From the NCBI RefSeq assembly GCF_002797895.1, contig NZ_PGES01000001.1, positions 4,278,001 to 4,342,000 of the forward strand: a DNA stretch of 64,000 bases. Direction: 5' to 3'. Both the position numbers and the translations under genes were made by a program. The stretch comes from Janthinobacterium sp. 67. GTDB taxonomy: Bacteria > Pseudomonadota > Gammaproteobacteria > Burkholderiales > Burkholderiaceae_D. This document shows, piece after piece, positions 58,701 to 64,000 of the stretch. Under the pieces are notes generated by a model that was not told the DNA's origin, searched no databases, and saw only the letters and a list, made by a program, of their open reading frames with translations. The first letter of the stretch is position 1. Each line of letters starts with the position of its first letter.

Positions 58701-59279
58701 ATGATCTCGCTGACCTTTTCCAACGCCGTGCGCCGTCTCGGCCTGGCCTTGCTGCTGGGCACAACCGCCTTGACCGCCTCGGCCGTGCCGATTGCCGAGA
58801 TGCGCCTGGAAGACTTGTTGCCGATGGCGCCCGATTTCAAGGCGGAATTGAAACTCAATGCGAATCAAAGCACCTTGTGGCAACAGGTGGAAGGGAAATC
58901 CCGCCAACTCTTGCGCGAACGTAAGGCGCGCCGCGAACGCTTGCAAGCAGGCGTGACGCAGGGCTTGCAGGTGCCCCGGCTGGAGCTGCGCGACTTGCTC
59001 GCCGGCCTGGACACGGAAAGCTCGCTGAGCCTGGCCGAAGAAAAGCAGCTGCGCGAATGGTGGCTGAGCGTCAACGATGCCCTGGACGAGAACCAGCGCC
59101 AGATGGTGACCCAGTTCATCGCCGGCCAGATGGCGCGCGTGATGGACGCCGCCATGCCCCGCAGCGAATCGCGTGGCGTTCCCGGTGGCGAGCACGGTGG
59201 CCGCAAGGGCGGCAAGGGCGGAATGGGGGGCGTGACTATGGGCAGTGGAGGCGCCGGCATGACGATACCGGACAACTAA
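58701..59279 (+). CDS. Periplasmic Spy/CpxP-like protein
   Basis: A 192-residue protein with a signal peptide (MISLTFSNAVRRLGLALLLG, cleavage near ASA). The helical body (about 40-150) has the LTxxQ-style layout of Spy/CpxP/heavy-metal-sensor proteins: FKAELKLNANQSTLWQQVEGKSRQLL and LSLAEEKQLREWWLSVNDALDENQRQMVTQFI. The C-terminus is glycine/lysine-rich (residues about 160-185). Such proteins act as periplasmic chaperones or stress sensors. CGGAG precedes the ATG. A hairpin with T8 lies just upstream. Confidence 0.82.
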   Translation: MISLTFSNAVRRLGLALLLGTTALTASAVPIAEMRLEDLLPMAPDFKAELKLNANQSTLWQQVEGKSRQLLRERKARRERLQAGVTQGLQVPRLELRDLLAGLDTESSLSLAEEKQLREWWLSVNDALDENQRQMVTQFIAGQMARVMDAAMPRSESRGVPGGEHGGRKGGKGGMGGVTMGSGGAGMTIPDN

Positions 59280-59422
59280 GGGCAAGCAAGGAGGCAGTCC
59301 CGGGGGGCAAGGATGGTCAAATGGCATGCTCGCGTGCTACATTCCTGCAGCGCCTGGCGCGGCAGGCTATCCGCCCTAAGCCATCCGCCCGGTCTTTTTG
59401 ACATGCCCCATAAGGACAATCC

Positions 59423-61507
59423 GTGAATCGCTATCTCTTGAGCAGTCTGACCCTGACCCTGTTGGCTGCGTTTGCCCATGCCGCCGAACCCGTATCCGCC
59501 GTTGCCGCTCCGACCGTGGCCCCAAGTGTCGCACCTGCCGCACCTGCCGCCGCTGGCGTCGTTTCCGGCATCGATGTGCAGTACATTGACCCTGCCGTGC
59601 GCGTGCAGGACGATTTCTTTACCCATTTGAACGGCAAGTGGCTGGCCACGGCCGAGATTCCCGCCGACAAGTCGAGCTGGGGTTCATTCGCCAAGCTGCG
59701 CGACGATACGACGCCGCAATTGCGCGGCATCATCGTCGCTACGCAGCAGGACAAAACCAAGAAAGCCGGTTCCGAAGCGCAGAAAATCGCCGACCTGTAC
59801 GCGAGCTACATGGATGAAGCCAAGCTCGAAGCGCTGGGCACGAAGCCGCTGGCCGGCGAACTGAACCGTATCCGCTCGCTGCGCGACAAGAAGGGCGTGC
59901 CGGCCCTGATCGCCCACCTGAGCCAGACGGGCGTGTCGACCCCGTACGCCGTCTACGTGGGCCAGGATGCGCGCGCCTCGACGAAATATGCGGCTTACGT
60001 GAGTCAAAGCGGCCTGGGCATGCCCGACCGCGACTATTACCTGGAAGCCAAGCAGGCTGGCGTGAAGGAAAAATACCAGGCGCACGTGGAAAAAATGCTG
60101 GCCATGGCTGGCGACAAGAACGCCGCCGCGCGCGCCAAGGCTGTCGTTGCGCTGGAAACGGCCCTGGCTGAAGTGCAATGGACCAAGGTCGAGAACCGCG
60201 ACCCCGTCAAACGCTACAACAAGACCGACATCAATCAACTCAACGACCTGACCCCGGGCTACGACCTGAAGTCGGGCCTGGCTGCCCTCGGTATCGCCAA
60301 CAAGGTCGATTACGTCATCGTCAACCAGCCAAGCTACCTGGCCGGCTACAACAAGGTGCTCGCGTCCGCCGACCTGGACACCGTGAAAGCGTATTTCGAA
60401 TGGCAGTTGCTGCGCAGCTATGCCAGCTACCTGTCGAAAAACTTCGTCGATGAAAGCTTTGCCTTCTACGGCACGGTACTGAGCGGCGTGAAGGAAAACC
60501 AGCCGCGCTGGAAGCGTGGCGTGGGCGCCGTCGAAGGCGTGCTGGGCGAAGCCGTCGGCAAACTGTATGTCGCGCAATATTTCCCGGCAGAGCGCAAGGC
60601 GCACATGCAGGAACTGGTGAAAAACGTGCTGGCCGCCTACAAGGACAGCATCGACACCTTGGACTGGATGAGCCCGGAGACCAAGAAGGAAGCGCAAGCT
60701 AAGCTGGCCAAGTTCACGCCGAAGATCGCATATCCGAACAAATGGCGCGATTACACGAAGCTGCAAATCGTCCAGGGTGATCTGGTGGGCAACATGATGC
60801 GCGCCGCCAACTTCGGCTCCGCCCGTCAGGTGGCCAAGCTGGGCAAACCGATCGACCGCGAAGAGTGGGGCATGACGCCGCAAACGGTGAACGCCTATTA
60901 CAGCTCGACGATGAATGAAATCGTCTTCCCGGCGTCCATCCTGCAGCCGCCGTTCTTTGACGCCAACGCGGACGACGCCGTCAACTATGGCGCCATCGGC
61001 GCCGTCATCGGCCATGAAATCAGCCACGGCTTCGACGACAAGGGCAGCCAGTCCGATGGCGACGGCAACCTGCGCGACTGGTGGACCCCGGCCGACCGCA
61101 AGAACTTCGCGGCCAAGGCCGACGCGCTGACCAGGCAATATGACGGCTACAGCCCATTGCCGGGCTACCACGTCAACGGCGCGCTGACCCTGGGCGAGAA
61201 CATCGCCGACAACTCGGGCGTGGCGATCGCCTATAAAGCCTATAAAATCTCGCTGGGCGGCAAGCCGGCGCCCGTGCTCGATGGCTTGACGGGCGACCAG
61301 CGCTTCTACATGGGCTTTGGCCAGGTGTGGCGCAGCAAGATGCGCGAAGCGCAGCAGATCGTGCAGATCAAGACCGATCCCCATTCGCCGGGCCAGTACC
61401 GCGCCAATGGCACTATGGTCAACCAGCCTGGCTTCTATGAAGCGTTTGGCGTGAAACCGGGCGACAAGATGTATGTTGCTCCGGAAAACCGCGTGATCAT
61501 CTGGTAA
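59423..61507 (+). CDS. M13 family metallopeptidase, first tandem copy
   Basis: A 694-residue exported zinc endopeptidase. A signal peptide (about 1-20) is followed by a neprilysin-type domain; the zinc motif HEISH starts at His531 in VIGHEISHGFDDKG, and the third ligand is in GENIADNSG. PepO/neprilysin relatives cut peptides of up to about 40 residues. The start is a GTG with AAGGAC ahead. It shares most of its sequence with the next gene at 61750, so the pair is a tandem duplication. A REP-like element and an intrinsic terminator follow. Confidence 0.93.
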   Translation: MNRYLLSSLTLTLLAAFAHAAEPVSAVAAPTVAPSVAPAAPAAAGVVSGIDVQYIDPAVRVQDDFFTHLNGKWLATAEIPADKSSWGSFAKLRDDTTPQLRGIIVATQQDKTKKAGSEAQKIADLYASYMDEAKLEALGTKPLAGELNRIRSLRDKKGVPALIAHLSQTGVSTPYAVYVGQDARASTKYAAYVSQSGLGMPDRDYYLEAKQAGVKEKYQAHVEKMLAMAGDKNAAARAKAVVALETALAEVQWTKVENRDPVKRYNKTDINQLNDLTPGYDLKSGLAALGIANKVDYVIVNQPSYLAGYNKVLASADLDTVKAYFEWQLLRSYASYLSKNFVDESFAFYGTVLSGVKENQPRWKRGVGAVEGVLGEAVGKLYVAQYFPAERKAHMQELVKNVLAAYKDSIDTLDWMSPETKKEAQAKLAKFTPKIAYPNKWRDYTKLQIVQGDLVGNMMRAANFGSARQVAKLGKPIDREEWGMTPQTVNAYYSSTMNEIVFPASILQPPFFDANADDAVNYGAIGAVIGHEISHGFDDKGSQSDGDGNLRDWWTPADRKNFAAKADALTRQYDGYSPLPGYHVNGALTLGENIADNSGVAIAYKAYKISLGGKPAPVLDGLTGDQRFYMGFGQVWRSKMREAQQIVQIKTDPHSPGQYRANGTMVNQPGFYEAFGVKPGDKMYVAPENRVIIW

Positions 61508-61542
61508 ACGTCATCCGACACACCGATGGCGCTCACAATGTT

Positions 61543-61577
61543 GTCGGCCTACGCCCTCTGGGCTAAGCCGACCTACG
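61543..61577. repeat. REP-like palindrome (GTCGGCCTA variant)
   Basis: GTCGGCCTACGCC and GGCTAAGCCGACCTACG form an imperfect stem 35 bases past the first M13 gene's stop codon. Confidence 0.75.
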
Positions 61578-61603
61578 CCATGTAAACGTTATCTTGTCAC
61601 AAC

Positions 61604-61631
61604 AAAAAAGACCACGTGCGTGGTCTTTTTT
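61604..61631. terminator. Intrinsic terminator after the first M13 gene
   Basis: GACCACG (61610-61616), loop TG, CGTGGTC (61619-61625), then T6, preceded by A6. It separates the two M13 genes, so they are probably transcribed independently. Confidence 0.85.
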
Positions 61632-61749
61632 GCATTCTGGCCAAAGTTCTTTCTGTCATTTCAGCCGGTATGCTACAGTCAAAAACCGGGCCAGAAGCCC
61701 TGGGCCTTCTGACCCTTATATTCCACACAATACAATATAGAGGACAACC

Positions 61750-63825
61750 GTGAATCGTTATTTGTTAAGTGCATTGACCCTGAGTTTGCTGGCCGGCGTG
61801 TCCGGCATGGCTGGTGCCGCTGATAGCGCCAAGAAAGCCGCCGCCGCTCCCTCCACGGCCGTCGCCGCCGCGGCGCTGACGTCCGGCATCGCCGTCGAAT
61901 ACGTCGACCCTGCCGTGCGCGCGCAGGACGATCTGTTCCAGCACCTGAATGGCAAATGGCTGGCGGAAACCGTGATTCCTGCCGACAAGTCGAGCTGGGG
62001 CAGCTTTGCCAAGCTGGCCGACGATACGCAAACGCAGCTGCGCGGCATCGTCGAAGGCGCTGCCGCCGACAAGGCCCGCGCCGCTGGTTCGAATGCCCAG
62101 AAGATCGGTGATTTTTATAACAGCTTCATGGACGAAGCCAAGCTGGAAAGCCTGGGCCTGACCCCCTTGAATGCGGAGCTGGCGAAGATCGCCGCGCTGC
62201 AGGACAAGGCGGAATTGCCGGCCGTGATCGCCCACTTCAGCAAGCTGGGCGTGACTTCGCCTTACGACTTCGGCATCCACCAGGACGCCAAGGACTCCAC
62301 CAAATACGTGGCCGACATCGTGCAAAGCGGCCTGGGCTTGCCTGACCGCGATTACTACCTGGAAGAAGGCAAGGCCGATACGCGCGCCAAATACCTGGCC
62401 CACGTGGAAAAAATGCTGAGCCTGGCTGGCGACGCGAACGCTGCCGCCAATGCCAAGGCCATCCTGGCGCTGGAAACGGAACTGGCCAAGGCGCAATGGA
62501 GCAATGTGCAGAACCGCGACCCCGTCAAAACCTACAACAAGGTGGAACTGGCGAAACTGGCTGCCGTGGCGCCAGGTTACGACTGGGCCCGCTACCTGAC
62601 GGACACGGGCATCGCCGGCAAGGTCAATTATGTGATCGTCAGCCAGCCCAGCTACCTGAAAGGCTTTGCCGAGATCGCCAACAAGACGCCACTGGAAACG
62701 TGGAAAGCATATTTCCAGTGGCACTTGCTGCACGCCAACGCCGGTTACCTGCCGAAAGCGTATGTCGATGAAAACTTCGCGTTTTATGGCACCACCCTGA
62801 CGGGCGTGACGGAAATGCGTCCGCGCTGGAAACGCGGCGTGGGCGCCGTCGAAGGCGCGCTGGGCGAAGCCGTGGGCCAGCTGTACGTCGAGCAATATTT
62901 CCCGGCCGAGCGCAAGGTGCGCATGGAAGCGCTGGTGAAAAACCTGATGACGGCCTACAAGCAAAGCATCGACAAGCTCGACTGGATGAGTCCTGTCACC
63001 AAGAAACAGGCGCAAATCAAGCTGGCCAAATTCACCACCAAGATCGGTTATCCGAACAAATGGCGCGACTACTCGGGCCTGGAAGTGAAGCCGGACGACC
63101 TGGTCGGTAACATCCAGCGTTCGCACTTGCTGAACTACAACCGCGAGCTGAACAAGCTGGGCCAGCCGATCGACCGCGACGAGTGGGGCATGACGCCGCA
63201 GACCGTGAACGCTTATTACAATCCTGAGCTGAACGAAATCGTCTTCCCGGCCGCCATCCTGCAAGCGCCGTTCTTCGACGCCAACGCGGACGACGCCGTC
63301 AATTATGGCGCCATCGGCGCCGTCATCGGCCATGAAATCAGCCACGGCTTTGACGACCAGGGCGCCCAGTACGACGGCGACGGCAATCTGCGCGACTGGT
63401 GGACCAAGGCCGACCATAAAAACTTCGCCAAGAAAACCAAGCAGCTGGTGGCGCAGTACAACGGCTTCAGCCCCGTGAAGGGCCACTTCGTCAACGGCGA
63501 ACTGACCCTGGGCGAGAACATCGCCGACAATTCCGGCGTGGCGATCGCGTACAAAGCATACAAATTGTCGCTCAATGGCAAGAAAGCCCCCGTCATCGAC
63601 GGTTTCACGGGCGAGCAGCGCTTCTACGCGGGCTTTGCCCAAGTCTGGCGCATGAAGATGCGTGAAGCGCAGCAACTGGTCTTGCTGAAAACGGACCCGC
63701 ATTCGCCAGGCCAGTTCCGCGCCAACGGCACCATGCGCAACCAGCCCGGCTTCTATCAGGCCTTCGACGTGAAACCGGGCGACAAGATGTATCTGCCACC
63801 GAAAGACCGCGTCATCATGTGGTAA
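61750..63825 (+). CDS. M13 family metallopeptidase, second tandem copy
   Basis: A 691-residue paralogue of the preceding gene with the same plan: signal peptide (cleavage near AGAA), HEISH at His528 in VIGHEISHGFDDQG, GENIADNSG as the third-ligand block and the same C-terminal layout (ends VIMW against VIIW). The start is again GTG, with GAGGACAACC ahead. The first 60 residues and the middle segments differ more than the catalytic part, so specificities may differ. An intrinsic terminator and a REP-like element follow. Confidence 0.93.
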   Translation: MNRYLLSALTLSLLAGVSGMAGAADSAKKAAAAPSTAVAAAALTSGIAVEYVDPAVRAQDDLFQHLNGKWLAETVIPADKSSWGSFAKLADDTQTQLRGIVEGAAADKARAAGSNAQKIGDFYNSFMDEAKLESLGLTPLNAELAKIAALQDKAELPAVIAHFSKLGVTSPYDFGIHQDAKDSTKYVADIVQSGLGLPDRDYYLEEGKADTRAKYLAHVEKMLSLAGDANAAANAKAILALETELAKAQWSNVQNRDPVKTYNKVELAKLAAVAPGYDWARYLTDTGIAGKVNYVIVSQPSYLKGFAEIANKTPLETWKAYFQWHLLHANAGYLPKAYVDENFAFYGTTLTGVTEMRPRWKRGVGAVEGALGEAVGQLYVEQYFPAERKVRMEALVKNLMTAYKQSIDKLDWMSPVTKKQAQIKLAKFTTKIGYPNKWRDYSGLEVKPDDLVGNIQRSHLLNYNRELNKLGQPIDRDEWGMTPQTVNAYYNPELNEIVFPAAILQAPFFDANADDAVNYGAIGAVIGHEISHGFDDQGAQYDGDGNLRDWWTKADHKNFAKKTKQLVAQYNGFSPVKGHFVNGELTLGENIADNSGVAIAYKAYKLSLNGKKAPVIDGFTGEQRFYAGFAQVWRMKMREAQQLVLLKTDPHSPGQFRANGTMRNQPGFYQAFDVKPGDKMYLPPKDRVIMW

Positions 63826-63850
63826 CACCAGTGCTGACGCGCTAGTATCG

Positions 63851-63882
63851 AGCCGCCCCGCTATCAAGCCGGGCGGCTTTTT
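63851..63882 (+). terminator. Intrinsic terminator after the second M13 gene
   Basis: AGCCGCCC (63851-63858) and GGGCGGCT (63871-63878) pair around a 12-base loop, followed by a T run. Confidence 0.8.
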
Positions 63883-63902
63883 CATGTCCGTCGCGAACGT
63901 CG

Positions 63903-63935
63903 CATAGGTCGGATTGGCGGCACGCGTAATCCGAC
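63903..63935. repeat. REP-like palindrome
   Basis: CATAGGTCGGATTGG ... GTAATCCGAC forms an imperfect copy of the GTCGGATTA family, 78 bases past the second M13 stop codon. Confidence 0.7.
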
Positions 63936-63959
63936 AAATCGCTCGCTTATGCGCAGGCG

Positions 63960-63985
63960 AAAAAAAACCGCCCATCCGGGCGGTT
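63960..63985 (-). terminator. Minus-strand terminator at the right edge
   Basis: On the minus strand AACCGCCC (63985-63978) and GGGCGGTT (63973-63966) pair around GGAT and are followed by a T run (63967-63960), implying a minus-strand gene ending just beyond the right edge. Confidence 0.75.
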
Positions 63986-64000
63986 CCTGGTTCAGCGCGC

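Noticed and set aside
61765..63975. Long minus-strand frame opposite the second M13 gene
   Set aside because: Antisense shadow of a conserved metallopeptidase; the product has no recognisable domain.

Overview
The window looks like chromosomal DNA of a betaproteobacterium of the Oxalobacteraceae, most like Janthinobacterium or a close relative. The grounds are very high G+C coding DNA with strong third-position GC bias, a polyhydroxybutyrate pathway (phasin, phaA, phaB), an EttA/Kup/MinCDE/HemA-PrfA housekeeping set in betaproteobacterial form, and short dispersed palindromes. The genus is inferred from gene content and style; no 16S gene is present. I found no rRNA, tRNA, insertion sequence, prophage or CRISPR array.

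Layout: 1-8546 (minus) is a branched-chain-type ABC importer operon (livG, livH, livM, a binding protein, livF) framed by two adenylate-forming ligases, with a divergent Crp/Fnr regulator at 8688. 9485-13741 (plus) holds an aminopeptidase P and a tightly packed run of small conserved proteins. 13743-19941 holds a diguanylate cyclase, an unknown small protein, a periplasmic molybdopterin-fold protein, an OmpA-type barrel, EttA and a RarD-like permease. 20178-28607 holds Kup, a lipoprotein FKBP, a PP-loop ATPase with an ElaA acetyltransferase, a LysR/DJ-1 divergent pair, Ohr and a LytS/LytR-type two-component system. 28689-38819 (mostly minus) holds a deacetylase with gshA, prmC, dsbB, prfA, hemA, an orphan response regulator and minCDE. 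39194-46003 holds an AT-rich orphan gene, divergent metE/metR, and phasin-phaA-phaB. 46122-64000 holds a TPR-like exported protein, LysE exporter with Lrp regulator, prolyl iminopeptidase, small membrane and unknown proteins, FadH, a YbaL-type antiporter, a KAS III enzyme, a C-terminal processing protease, a Spy/CpxP-like protein and two tandem M13 metallopeptidases.

Regulatory signals read directly from the sequence include a perfect MetR box between metE and metR, a perfect FNR-type box placed at -41.5 from a plausible phasin promoter, a perfect PmrA/QseB-type direct repeat in front of the molybdopterin-fold gene, and a terminator-like hairpin just ahead of the Spy-like gene. Two palindrome families recur. 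One is a REP-like GTCGGATTA/TAATCCGAC family, every copy of which lies just 3' of a stop codon. The other is a GGGGTCAGACCC family next to the ends of three minus-strand genes. Nothing here is clearly a new defence or biosynthetic system. The most noteworthy items are the PaaK-like ligase with an altered phosphate loop, the regulatory boxes, the palindrome families and the AT-rich orphan.
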